Program-made: the position numbers and the translations under genes
NCBI GenBank assembly: GCA_045546275.1
Contig: JAZQCM010000019.1
Location: 16,542-80,541 of the forward strand
Reading direction: 5' to 3'
Source: RGIG1927 sp045546275
GTDB lineage: Bacteria; Bacillota; Clostridia; UMGS1883
Length of the DNA: 64,000 bases
The notes under the pieces: generated by a model
What the model saw: the letters and a program-made list of their open reading frames with translations, nothing else
The model's database searches: none
Told to the model about the DNA's origin: nothing
Part shown: one piece after another, positions 8,524-17,040 of the stretch
Numbering within the stretch: the first letter of the stretch is position 1
Layout of the letters: the number at the start of each line of letters is the position of its first letter

Positions 8524-9768
8524 TTATTCAACTATTGCAATGTTTATGCTACCCTCTCCCAATGCGGAAGTTATCTCATTTATGCGACGGAGCACGTTGT
8601 CCTTTTCTCCATTTTTTACAAAAGACATATTTGCACTGATTACTCTATCTCCATATTCATAAAACGAAACCATTGCCGAGTAACCTCCATCATATTTCAA
8701 AAAAAGTGCAAAGTCGTTTTTAAAGCTTTCAGGCATTATGTAGCCACGGCTTCTTGTAAGAACAGTCAAAGCCGCAAGATTTTCCGCCCCGTAAGATGAG
8801 TTTATCAGACTGGGCAAGGTTGATAAATTAAGCTTGTTCCACTCAATAAATTCTTCAAAGTCAACATTTTCTACTTCATCACCCATTAAGTTTTTAATAT
8901 TTTCAACTATTTGCTTTTTATCAACGGATATATAATATACTTCCTTGGGATTTGAAAAGTCAATTTCTCCAATAGCCAATATTTTTTGGGTCATTTCGTC
9001 GTTTGATGTATACATGCTTATGTAATTTTTATTCGACGCCATTTTTCCCGATGCTGAAACCAGTTTTAATGCTTCATCAATATAAAAATTATCAAGAGTT
9101 ATCGTTTTTGTAACCGCAAAGTCTTCAACCAATTCTTTTTCCGCTGCTTCAATTTCAGCTACGTTCATGCTTTTAAAAACTCTCACAAGAACAACAATTG
9201 CCTGTTCTGTTGTAAATGCCATTTGCGGTTCAAACTTATTTTCTCCAACGCCTTTCATAAAGCCTAAATTACAAATAGTCTGCACATTATCAACTGCCCA
9301 TGGAGAAATATCGTTTGCATCATCAAATTCAAACCACATTTCCGTTGCAGGCATTGGCATGGTTTTATTAATCGTCCTGACTATTATAGTTGCTGCTTCT
9401 TCTCGGGTTAAATAATCTTTAGGACTAAGCTCTGTTTCGCTCTTTCCGTTAATAATGCCCAACCCGCTCAACACAAGCATTTTTCTGTTGTCCGTATCGG
9501 TATATTGGCTTGAATAAACAGCATCAACTTCCTTTTTGACACTTAAAATCAAGTTGTAAATCATCTCACAAAACTCTTCACGAGTTATAGGGTCTTTATA
9601 TCTGTATTGGCGTGACTTTTCTGCTATTCCCCACTCATGAGCCAAATCAACACTTTCATTCGCCCAATCGCTGGGTGCAGGAACCGTTGTTGCATTTTCT
9701 GCAAAAACTGTCAGGCAAGTTGCTAACAGAATCAAGAAGCACAAAAACAATGATATTATTCTTTTCAC
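8524..9768 (-). CDS. SLH-domain cell-surface protein
   Basis: 414 residues. A signal peptide (MKRIISLFLCFLILLATCLTVFA) is followed by three SLH repeats at about 28-205 (ITREEFCEMIYNLI; LTREEAATIIVRTI, preceded by GLGIINGKSE; FTTEQAIVVLVRVF, preceded by GFMKGVGENKFEP). SLH repeats attach proteins to pyruvylated wall polysaccharide. The C-terminal 200 residues match no family I recognise; they look like a soluble alpha/beta domain (ISVDKKQIVENIKNLMGD, YGDRVISANMSFVKNGEKD). The SLH part is arranged like that of the serpin at 17041-18720, suggesting a shared anchor with swapped cargo. The next gene in transcription is separated by a long palindromic terminator. Confidence 0.88.
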   Translation of the reverse strand: MKRIISLFLCFLILLATCLTVFAENATTVPAPSDWANESVDLAHEWGIAEKSRQYRYKDPITREEFCEMIYNLILSVKKEVDAVYSSQYTDTDNRKMLVLSGLGIINGKSETELSPKDYLTREEAATIIVRTINKTMPMPATEMWFEFDDANDISPWAVDNVQTICNLGFMKGVGENKFEPQMAFTTEQAIVVLVRVFKSMNVAEIEAAEKELVEDFAVTKTITLDNFYIDEALKLVSASGKMASNKNYISMYTSNDEMTQKILAIGEIDFSNPKEVYYISVDKKQIVENIKNLMGDEVENVDFEEFIEWNKLNLSTLPSLINSSYGAENLAALTVLTRSRGYIMPESFKNDFALFLKYDGGYSAMVSFYEYGDRVISANMSFVKNGEKDNVLRRINEITSALGEGSINIAIVE

Positions 9769-9781
9769 TTATAATCTCCTC

Positions 9782-10954
9782 CTATCTTATTCCTACATAG
9801 CCTGTTTCTTCAAGAATGTACTGCCCTTCCTCGGACAATATCCAGTTAAGCAATTTATCAACGTTTTCATTTGTCTGTTCTTCGTAAGTTACGGCATAAA
9901 TTTCAGTTACAATGGGGTATTTGCCGTTTTTTATGTTTTCGGCAGTAGGTGCAACAGAGTCAACAGAAAGAAGCTTAATGTCGGGGTTTTTAATAATGCC
10001 TTCCATATAGTATCTGAAAGAAAAACCAATTGAATTAGTTTTGCTCTTGTAGTTTGACACCCTTTCAACAATACCGCTCATTAAACCGCTTACCATTTCT
10101 GTGGGTGCTTCCATTATGGGTGTATTGCCCATAAATCGCTTGAGCATACTTTGACTTCCGCTGCCTTCATTTCTTTGGAAGGCAGCTATTTTTTCGTTTT
10201 TGCCGCCAAGCTCTTTCCAGTTGGTAATTTTGCCTGAATAAATGCCTTTTATTTGTTCTGTTGTCAAGTTTTCAATGGGGTTATCCTTATGCACAAAAAA
10301 TACAAACGCCTCAGTACCTATGGGAGTGTACTCAAAGGTTGTGTTACATTCTTCTCCGTAAGCCTTCTGCTCCTCAGAGGGATAAACACCAATGAAAATA
10401 TCGGTCCTTTTTTCGGCTAAGCTACGGTAGCCATCGGGGGTGTTGTTATATTCAAAAACCCCATCGTAAATTCTTGTGGTGTTTGGATAGGTTGCGTGCA
10501 CAAATGCCGAGTAAACCGGGAACAATGCTGCAGCACCGTCAATTCTTGGTAAGTTATCTGTAAATTTTAAAGTTTTACTGTCACTCTTTACTATTTTTGA
10601 TTCTTCTTTAAATGGCAGATACTCATGCACATTAATATTCGGTGCTGTGTCAACGGTAATATTCTCATCATATTTTTCAAATCCGTAATTAATGCCAAGG
10701 GCAATAAAATAAACCCCTGCAATTACAAGCCATACAATTAAAAACTTTTTTCTTTTTTTGAGCCATATTAACGGGAGCAAGAGTGTTGGCAGAATGAATA
10801 TTGCAATATAGCCGAAAGCCGGATGCACGCCCGATGCAATAATTAACATTGCTCCGATTATTCCAAAATATGCACTTGCAATTACAACGCCAACCGTTAA
10901 AATCAGCTTAAACAAAATAATCCCTGCATCTATGTAAATGTTATCTTTTTTCAT
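9782..10954 (-). CDS. Membrane-tethered PstS-like substrate-binding protein
   Basis: 390 residues from the ATG at 10954, which has GAGGCG before it; a TTG at 10972 is not needed. Residues 1-110 contain three or four hydrophobic segments (ILFKLILTVGVVIASAYFG; ILPTLLLPLIWL; FLIVWLVIAGVYFIALG). The rest is a periplasmic-binding fold of the PstS phosphate-binding type: IFIGVYPSEEQ, FVFFVHKDNPIENLT, GIYSGKITNWKELGG, FQRNEGSGSQSML and ILSEEGQYILEETGYV. In PstS the SGT/S loop after Arg binds phosphate. Here there is no lipobox, and the domain is fused to a multi-helix membrane part with no pstCAB genes near. It may be a sensor or anion-binding surface protein rather than a transporter component. It is 13 nt upstream of the SLH gene, so probably co-transcribed with it. 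Confidence 0.82.
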   Translation of the reverse strand: MKKDNIYIDAGIILFKLILTVGVVIASAYFGIIGAMLIIASGVHPAFGYIAIFILPTLLLPLIWLKKRKKFLIVWLVIAGVYFIALGINYGFEKYDENITVDTAPNINVHEYLPFKEESKIVKSDSKTLKFTDNLPRIDGAAALFPVYSAFVHATYPNTTRIYDGVFEYNNTPDGYRSLAEKRTDIFIGVYPSEEQKAYGEECNTTFEYTPIGTEAFVFFVHKDNPIENLTTEQIKGIYSGKITNWKELGGKNEKIAAFQRNEGSGSQSMLKRFMGNTPIMEAPTEMVSGLMSGIVERVSNYKSKTNSIGFSFRYYMEGIIKNPDIKLLSVDSVAPTAENIKNGKYPIVTEIYAVTYEEQTNENVDKLLNWILSEEGQYILEETGYVGIR

Positions 10955-10991
10955 TTTATCGCCTCTTTCCAATTTATCTCAAAAATAGGTA

Positions 10992-11315
10992 TTATAAAAT
11001 TTCCCGAAGCTTGTCCAAAAAAGCTTCCTCTCCTAATGTATTCACCTTGAAAAACATTGCCTGACTACCACCTGAGGTTATGGCTGAAAGATGAAGAGTA
11101 TCACCGCTTCCAAACAGTGTTACATTCAAGCTGACACGGTTCCCACCCATGTAACTATAGCGTTCAAAAACTCTGACACTGCAACGGATATCACCAATGT
11201 AAAAATCGCTGCTGTCTTCCAAGCTTGCAGAAACACTGCCGTTTAATATTCCTGTTTGAATTTTTTGTAAGGTTTCGTAAAAATCACCTGTAATTGTCAT
11301 TTCTAACTTTGCCAT
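10992..11315 (-). CDS. DUF6054 family protein
   Basis: 107 residues, soluble, no signal peptide. The phrases GILNGSVSASLEDSSDF, RCSVRVFERYSYMGGNRVS and LNVTLFGSGDTLHLSAITSGG are typical of the DUF6054 family as I remember it; its function is unknown. The start has a good ribosome site (AGGAGGCG). It stands 37 nt upstream of the membrane-tethered binding protein and could share its transcript. Confidence 0.75.
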   Translation of the reverse strand: MAKLEMTITGDFYETLQKIQTGILNGSVSASLEDSSDFYIGDIRCSVRVFERYSYMGGNRVSLNVTLFGSGDTLHLSAITSGGSQAMFFKVNTLGEEAFLDKLREIL

Positions 11316-11354
11316 AATATCGCCTCCTGTAATTATAATATCACATATTTTTTT

Positions 11355-11398
11355 AATTTAAAACCCTCAGATAAAAAATTATCTGAGGGTTTTAAATT
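11355..11398 (-). terminator. Intrinsic terminator of the GH127 gene
   Basis: 20-bp perfect arms (core AAAACCCTCAGATAA / TTATCTGAGGGTTTT) with an AAAA loop, overlapping the GH127 stop codon and followed by a T-rich run on the minus strand. Confidence 0.85.
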
Positions 11399-14060
11399 AC
11401 TGTTCAATTATTTCGCTAACTGTTCTGGCTTCAATAACGCCACCTGCACAGCAAAGCTCGCCGTTTGCCATAAACTTAACTGTTACAGCTTCCTTGCCGT
11501 TTGTTAACTCTTCGGGGATTTCGTAGTAGCAGTAGTATGCACTGTTAGGCTTGTTATTATTTACAATCTGTGTTGCAATTTTCACGTCGTCAACATAAAT
11601 TGAGAAATCACGATTATAGGTTTTGCCACCGTTGCCAAAGGGCCCGTCACTACCCCAATAAGCAACACAAAGATAGTTCTTTTCTTCGCCGTCAACACCA
11701 AGCATGTAGGAGAAGTACGCATCCTTAACGCCCCAGGCATCACGCCACATGTAGTTCTTTCCTCCTGACGAAAAGCTACCGTTGTTGAATCCCGTACAGT
11801 TTGTGTTAAGGTCATGACCCAATTCATCCTGCTGACCATCTGGCTGTACCTGGTCAATGGTAACGTTATTCAATCTCTTTAAGAATAAGTCGCCTGCCAT
11901 GTTCATATTCCAATACACGTTATGGAACTGGTGGTGAATTTCGTAGAAAGGCTTTAATGTAACATCCTCGCCCTCGCTCATAAACTGTCCGTTAAGCTTG
12001 AAGGTAAGGCTTTCGCGGTTGATAAGAGTTACAAGCTCTGTTATATCATCGCCATCATAAATAATGTAAGGAACGTCAGTTGTGGTGGTATCAAGACCGG
12101 TTTCCTTTTCAACAGTATCTTTGGGGAAATTCTCTGTTCCCAAGGGTGCCGCCAGAACAACAGGACCATAGGTAAATGCAACCTGGTTGTTTGTTCTGGA
12201 ATTGTAAAGCTGAAGCTCCATGGGAATTGTGAGAGTGATTACATCACCTTTTTTGAAGTTACCTGTAATTTCAAGATAACCGGCATTGTCCTTTGTGTAG
12301 GTTGTTCCGTTATAGGTAGCTGTTGCGCCCTTCTTTGCCCATGCAGGAACACGGAACATTAAACTTGCCTCAGCTTCACCGTCGGTTACTTCAAAACGGA
12401 TGGTGTCTTCATAAGGATAGTTTGTTTTCTGAGTAAGTGTAATGCCCTTTTCCTCCCACTTAACTGTTGAAGGAATGTAGAGGTTTGTGTACAGCTTGTC
12501 GCCATCCTTGTAGTAAATACATTTGGAATATCTGCCGGGGTTTTCCATGCCTGTACCTGTACAACACCAGAAGGAATTGTAGGGTGTGCCGTAGATACGG
12601 TAATGACCCTGAAGAAGTGACACGAAGTACATTTTGTTACCTGTTTCAGGGTCTTGTGAGCCCAAAACGTGGTTGTAGAGAGCCTTTTCGTAATAGTCCA
12701 TATATTTACTATTATGCTCCCAGTTATAAAGATGCTCTGTAAGCTTTAACATGTTGTAGGTGTTACAGCTTTCGGCAGTTTTGTGATGAAGTGATTCAAG
12801 ACCTATTGCTTCAAAATGCTCCGAAACACTGTTACCGCCAATTACATAAGAACGGTTATTTACAACTCTGTCCCAGAAGTATTTTGCGCCCTTACCATAG
12901 GACTGATACTTTTCGCTGTCCTGTTCAAAAATTTCAGCAGCACCAATAATTTTAGGTATCTGTGTGTTTGCATGTAAGCCTGCGAGAGAATCCTGTTCAT
13001 TGATAAGAGGATTAAGAATATTATCGTGAGTAAATCTTCTTGCTGTTACAAGATATTCTTCTCTTCCTGTAATTTCGTACAATTCTGCAAAAACGTCGTT
13101 CATACCGCCGTATTCAACATTGAGCATGCTCTGTACCTGGCTGTCGGTCATTTTATTAAGTCCGTCCATTGCCCAGTCGGCAAAATTCACGCACACATTC
13201 AATGCTTCACTGTTTCCTGTAAATTCATATGCGTCGATAAGGCCCTGATAAATTTTGTGCACACCATACCAGGGCACCCAGTAGTTGTTTGCCCAGTTTG
13301 TGTCACCATTGAAGCATTTAATAAAGGTTTCTTCACTGCAGCCGCCGATATAGCCACTCTTTTTTGTGTCCTGAATATACTTGAGCTTATCTACTGCATA
13401 GTCAAGCATTTCTTTAACCTGGGCATCTCCTGTTGCAGCATACATAACGCTTGCGGCACTCATCCAGTGGCCAAGGGTGTGACCTGCTAAAGTAAAGGTG
13501 TCGGCACTCCAGCCCCAGTTACTTGCACCCTTCTTTTCCCAACCGCCGTAACGGGAAACTCCGTTAGGAGTGGGCAAGCCTGCCATTTCAAAGCTGGGGG
13601 CAAGCATTCTGTCAACATCCATTTTAAGCACATAGTCCAAGCCAAGTTCCTGGCTTTCTTTAAACATGCCATCTTCAAGTGTTACAGACTCCATGTCTAA
13701 AAAGCCAACACCGTCATTTTTTTCAAAAATAATAGTTTTATCATACATTAAAGGTTTCATAAGTTTATTCCACAGCATTGCCTTAACGCTGAATCCTTCC
13801 TTAAAATCTAAATCTGCTCCAAGGGAAAAATCCTTTTCGTCTTTTCCGCTAAAAAGCTTTGTTTCAATACTTTTAATATTATTTTCATCGTCCATAACAA
13901 GCAGCGATGCAATCAAATCATCTTCGCTTTCAACGTGGAAGGTGGCATCAACGCTGTCACTGTCGTAATTAAGTGCACAGCTTGCATAATCTTGTGCAAA
14001 AGCAACATTTGAAAAGCCAATCACACCTGCCAAAGAAAGTGCCAAAATCCGTTTTTTCAT
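11397..14060 (-). CDS. Secreted GH127-family (DUF1680) glycosidase, probable beta-L-arabinofuranosidase
   Basis: 887 residues from the ATG at 14060, which begins a signal peptide (MKKRILALSLAGVIGFSNVAFA); the open frame extends upstream without a signal. The (alpha/alpha)6 catalytic region spans about residues 130-700. GH127 enzymes use a zinc-bound cysteine nucleophile, and its ligand motifs are present: Glu/Cys in ESCNTYNMLKLTEHLY (about residue 430) and the Cys pair in FWCCTGTGMENPGRYSK (about 497). The family removes beta-L-arabinofuranose from plant glycans or arabinosylated proteins. The last ~180 residues form a beta-rich accessory module. It is transcribed away from an AraC regulator, the likely controller. 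Substrate specificity is inferred from family only. Confidence 0.9.
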   Translation of the reverse strand: MKKRILALSLAGVIGFSNVAFAQDYASCALNYDSDSVDATFHVESEDDLIASLLVMDDENNIKSIETKLFSGKDEKDFSLGADLDFKEGFSVKAMLWNKLMKPLMYDKTIIFEKNDGVGFLDMESVTLEDGMFKESQELGLDYVLKMDVDRMLAPSFEMAGLPTPNGVSRYGGWEKKGASNWGWSADTFTLAGHTLGHWMSAASVMYAATGDAQVKEMLDYAVDKLKYIQDTKKSGYIGGCSEETFIKCFNGDTNWANNYWVPWYGVHKIYQGLIDAYEFTGNSEALNVCVNFADWAMDGLNKMTDSQVQSMLNVEYGGMNDVFAELYEITGREEYLVTARRFTHDNILNPLINEQDSLAGLHANTQIPKIIGAAEIFEQDSEKYQSYGKGAKYFWDRVVNNRSYVIGGNSVSEHFEAIGLESLHHKTAESCNTYNMLKLTEHLYNWEHNSKYMDYYEKALYNHVLGSQDPETGNKMYFVSLLQGHYRIYGTPYNSFWCCTGTGMENPGRYSKCIYYKDGDKLYTNLYIPSTVKWEEKGITLTQKTNYPYEDTIRFEVTDGEAEASLMFRVPAWAKKGATATYNGTTYTKDNAGYLEITGNFKKGDVITLTIPMELQLYNSRTNNQVAFTYGPVVLAAPLGTENFPKDTVEKETGLDTTTTDVPYIIYDGDDITELVTLINRESLTFKLNGQFMSEGEDVTLKPFYEIHHQFHNVYWNMNMAGDLFLKRLNNVTIDQVQPDGQQDELGHDLNTNCTGFNNGSFSSGGKNYMWRDAWGVKDAYFSYMLGVDGEEKNYLCVAYWGSDGPFGNGGKTYNRDFSIYVDDVKIATQIVNNNKPNSAYYCYYEIPEELTNGKEAVTVKFMANGELCCAGGVIEARTVSEIIEQ

Positions 14061-14175
14061 TTCCTGTATTTTCTCCTTTACTAATATAAATTTATATGCT
14101 AAACTACTTATAGAATACAATTATTTTGAATTTGTTTCAACCCCTATTTCCGTAGTAAAGGTGGCAAAATCCGAT

Positions 14176-14949
14176 ATGATTACATTTGATGAATGCGGAA
14201 AATTTGAATTTGAGAAAAACTTTGTTCACATGAGCAGACGTATGCGGTTTAACGAACTTATTTTCATGCGTAAGGGCACAATGTATATTGCCGAAGAGGA
14301 TGAAATGTTAACCGTTACCGAAGGCGATGTTGTGTTTTTAAAAAGTGGCAGACACCATTACGGCTACAAGCCATCACCTGATGAAGTTGAGTTTTATTGG
14401 GTGCACTATCTCACCGATGACGAAAGCGAAGCCTCCTTTCCCTTAATATCCTCCTTTGATAACACAACTCACATACTCCAGCTGTTTCACCAGCTTTTCC
14501 ACTTTGCTCCCCTTTCGGCGTTTGATGCAGACTGTGCAACAGCACTTTTACTCCACGGAGTTAAAAATGAAATATTGGGCAAACAGTTTCCACATTTGAA
14601 TTTGGGTACAAACGTGTGTAAATGGATTGAACAGCATTTTTCCGAAAATATAACCGTTTCTTCCATTGCGGAGGAATTTGGCTACAGCAGCGACTATATT
14701 TCAACAAAGGTGAAGGAAAAAACAGGACTCAGCGCAAAAAGCTATATTACTCACTGCCGTATTATGTGCGCAAAGCAAATACTTCTTTGCTCTGACTTAC
14801 CCATTGAAGAAATTTCCCACCAATGCGGTTTTTCCGACAGCAAAGCCTTTTTTAAGGTTTTTAAAAAACACGAGGGGATTACTCCCTCCCAGTACCGAAC
14901 AACCTACCCCAATTCACAGGATGTGGGTATTTCAATAAAGAGAGTGTAA
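14176..14949 (+). CDS. AraC-family transcriptional regulator
   Basis: 257 residues if started at the ATG at 14176 (MITFDECGKFEFEKNF), which has AAAGGTGG upstream; a GTG at 14161 in the same frame would add five residues. The N-terminal part is a cupin-like sugar-binding domain (FMRKGTMYIAEEDEMLTVTE, GDVVFLKSGRHHYGYKP). The C-terminal ~100 residues carry two helix-turn-helices (ITVSSIAEEFGYSSDYIS; IEEISHQCGFSDSKAFFKVF). It is divergent from the GH127 gene across about 115 bp, so it probably activates that gene in response to a sugar. It is followed 2 nt later by hydE, an unexpected partner. Confidence 0.9.
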   Translation: MITFDECGKFEFEKNFVHMSRRMRFNELIFMRKGTMYIAEEDEMLTVTEGDVVFLKSGRHHYGYKPSPDEVEFYWVHYLTDDESEASFPLISSFDNTTHILQLFHQLFHFAPLSAFDADCATALLLHGVKNEILGKQFPHLNLGTNVCKWIEQHFSENITVSSIAEEFGYSSDYISTKVKEKTGLSAKSYITHCRIMCAKQILLCSDLPIEEISHQCGFSDSKAFFKVFKKHEGITPSQYRTTYPNSQDVGISIKRV

Positions 14950-14951
14950 TT

Positions 14952-15953
14952 ATGAATAATTTAACAGACAATGAGCTTATAGAAATAATAAATACAAACA
15001 AATACGATGAAGAGCTGTTTAAAACGGCTGATAAAATACGCCGTGAGCATTACGGAACCGACGTGTACATCCGTGGTTTGATTGAGTTTACCAACTATTG
15101 CAAAAATAACTGCTATTACTGCGGCATTCGTGCAGGCAATAAAAACGCAGTCCGTTACCGCCTTACAAAAGAGGAAATTTTATCCTGTTGTGAAGAAGGC
15201 TACGCCTTAGGCTTTCGCACCTTTGTGCTGCAGGGCGGTGAAGACCCCTTTTTTACTGATGAAAAAATGTGCGATATAGTTTCTTCAATTCGCAAAAAAT
15301 ACCCCGATTGTGCAATCACTCTTTCTGTAGGCGAAAAGCCTTTTGATAGCTACAAAGCATATTTTGATGCAGGGGCAAACCGCTACCTTCTTCGCCATGA
15401 AACGGCAGACAGTAAGCACTACAACAAGCTCCATCCTTCACAAATGAGCCTTGAAACAAGAAAGGAATGCTTGTACAATCTCAAATCTATAGGCTACCAG
15501 GTGGGAAGCGGTTTTATGGTTGGCTCCCCTTTCCAGACAACGGAAAACCTTGTTTCCGATTTAAGATTTTTGCAACAGCTTCAGCCCGACATGATAGGCA
15601 TAGGCCCTTATATGACACACAGCGAAACACCATTTTCTGACAAGCCAAGCGGCACGCTTGAATTGACCCTCAGGATGGTTGCAATTCTTCGCATTATGTT
15701 CCCCTATGCACTTCTTCCTGCCACAACAGCCTTAGGCTCGATTCACCCCCAAGGTCGTGAACTGGGGCTGAAAGCAGGTGCAAATGTTGTAATGCCCAAC
15801 CTTTCGCCAATAGAAAACAGGAAAAACTATGATATATACGAAAACAAAATTGCCACAGGCTTAGAGGCGGCGCAGAATGTAAAAGAGCTTAAGGAAAAAT
15901 TTGCGAAAATAGGCTACAGTATTGTTACAAATCGAGGAGATGTTAAGCGATGA
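14952..15953 (+). CDS. hydE: [FeFe]-hydrogenase H-cluster maturase HydE, radical SAM protein
   Basis: 333 residues. The radical-SAM cluster motif CxxxCxxC is at C50, C54 and C57 (NYCKNNCYYCGIRAGN). Family signatures follow: LQGGEDPFFTDEKMCDIV, LSVGEKP, YLLRHETAD, GSGFMVGSPFQTTENLVSDL, IGPYMTHSETP and LPATTALGSIHPQGRE. HydE makes an organometallic precursor of the diiron site of [FeFe] hydrogenase together with HydG and HydF in the cytoplasm. Neither partner nor the hydrogenase is in the window. It starts 2 nt after an AraC gene and overlaps mnmA by four bases (ATGA), so the three form one operon. This implies hydrogen-evolving fermentation. BioB-type proteins are relatives, but the motifs favour HydE. 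Confidence 0.93.
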   Translation: MNNLTDNELIEIINTNKYDEELFKTADKIRREHYGTDVYIRGLIEFTNYCKNNCYYCGIRAGNKNAVRYRLTKEEILSCCEEGYALGFRTFVLQGGEDPFFTDEKMCDIVSSIRKKYPDCAITLSVGEKPFDSYKAYFDAGANRYLLRHETADSKHYNKLHPSQMSLETRKECLYNLKSIGYQVGSGFMVGSPFQTTENLVSDLRFLQQLQPDMIGIGPYMTHSETPFSDKPSGTLELTLRMVAILRIMFPYALLPATTALGSIHPQGRELGLKAGANVVMPNLSPIENRKNYDIYENKIATGLEAAQNVKELKEKFAKIGYSIVTNRGDVKR

Positions 15954-17005
15954 CAAAAATTTTAATAGCTATGAGTGGCGGAGTTGACTCCTCAGTTGTG
16001 GCACTTATTATGAAAAACAAAGGCTATGACTGCCAAGGCATTCTTATGAAGCTATTTGACGGCGATAGTGAGCCTGCCTGCTGCACAAAAAAGGACATTG
16101 AGGATGCACAAAATGTGGCAGACAAGCTTTCTATGCCATTTTCAGTTGTGAATATGAGCGAAGGCTTTAAGGAAAATGTAATAGATAAATTCATTTTTTC
16201 CTACGAAAACGGCATGACCCCTAACCCTTGCATTGACTGCAATCGCCACATGAAGTTTGAAAAACTTTTTGACGAAGGCGTAAAGTCAGGCTGCGACAAG
16301 GTTGCCACAGGTCACTACGCAAGGATAGAATACAACGAAAAAACCAAAAGATATATATTAAAAAAGGCCCTTGATGAAACCAAGGACCAGAGCTATGTTT
16401 TGTATTCATTAACACAAGACCAGCTCAGCCGTGCTGTTTTCCCTTTAGGCGAAATGACCAAAGACGAAACAAGACGCCTTGCTGAAAATGCAGGCTTTAT
16501 AAATGCCGACAAGGGCGACAGTCAGGATATTTGCTTTGTTAAAAACGAAATGTATTACGATTTTATTGAACGCACTCAGGGAAAAACCTATCCCGAGGGA
16601 GATTTTGTTACCGTTGACGGGAAAACATTGGGCAAGCATAAGGGTATTATCCGCTATACCGTGGGACAAAGAAAAGGTCTTGGCATTGCCTACTCCTCCC
16701 CTTTATATGTGGTTAAGGTTGACCCCGAAGAAAACAAAGTAATATTAGGCAGTAACGAGGATTTATTTACCGACACACTTATTGCAAAAAATATTAACCT
16801 TATTTCCGTTCCCGAAATTAACCATCCTATGCGTGTTTACGCAAAGGTCCGCTATCGCCATGTTGCACAGCCTGCAACAGTTACACAGCTCGATAATGAC
16901 ACAATAAAGGTTGTTTTTGACACACCACAACGAGCCATCACAAAAGGTCAGTCCGTTGTTTTGTATGACAACGACTTAGTTGTTGGCGGTGGAATAATTC
17001 AGTAA
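15950..17005 (+). CDS. mnmA: tRNA-specific 2-thiouridylase MnmA
   Basis: 351 residues, the usual family length. It adds sulfur to uridine 34 of Lys, Glu and Gln tRNAs. The ATP-pyrophosphatase loop is at residues 9-15 (SGGVDSS). The two active cysteines are expected in NPCIDCNRHMKF (about 100) and GDSQDICFV (about 195). KVATGHYARIEY, DQSYVLYSLTQDQL and HKGIIRYTVGQRKGLGIA are further hallmarks. The C-terminal beta-barrel is present (GGGIIQ at the end). It is translationally coupled to hydE and ends at a strong bidirectional terminator. Confidence 0.97.
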   Translation: MTKILIAMSGGVDSSVVALIMKNKGYDCQGILMKLFDGDSEPACCTKKDIEDAQNVADKLSMPFSVVNMSEGFKENVIDKFIFSYENGMTPNPCIDCNRHMKFEKLFDEGVKSGCDKVATGHYARIEYNEKTKRYILKKALDETKDQSYVLYSLTQDQLSRAVFPLGEMTKDETRRLAENAGFINADKGDSQDICFVKNEMYYDFIERTQGKTYPEGDFVTVDGKTLGKHKGIIRYTVGQRKGLGIAYSSPLYVVKVDPEENKVILGSNEDLFTDTLIAKNINLISVPEINHPMRVYAKVRYRHVAQPATVTQLDNDTIKVVFDTPQRAITKGQSVVLYDNDLVVGGGIIQ

Positions 17006-17039
17006 AAAAAAGTTGACAGCATTCTGTCAACTTTTTTTG
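17006..17039. terminator. Bidirectional intrinsic terminator
   Basis: Stem AAAGTTGACAG / CTGTCAACTTT with loop CATT, flanked by A and T runs, between convergent mnmA and the SLH-serpin gene. Confidence 0.9.
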
Positions 17040-17040
17040 T

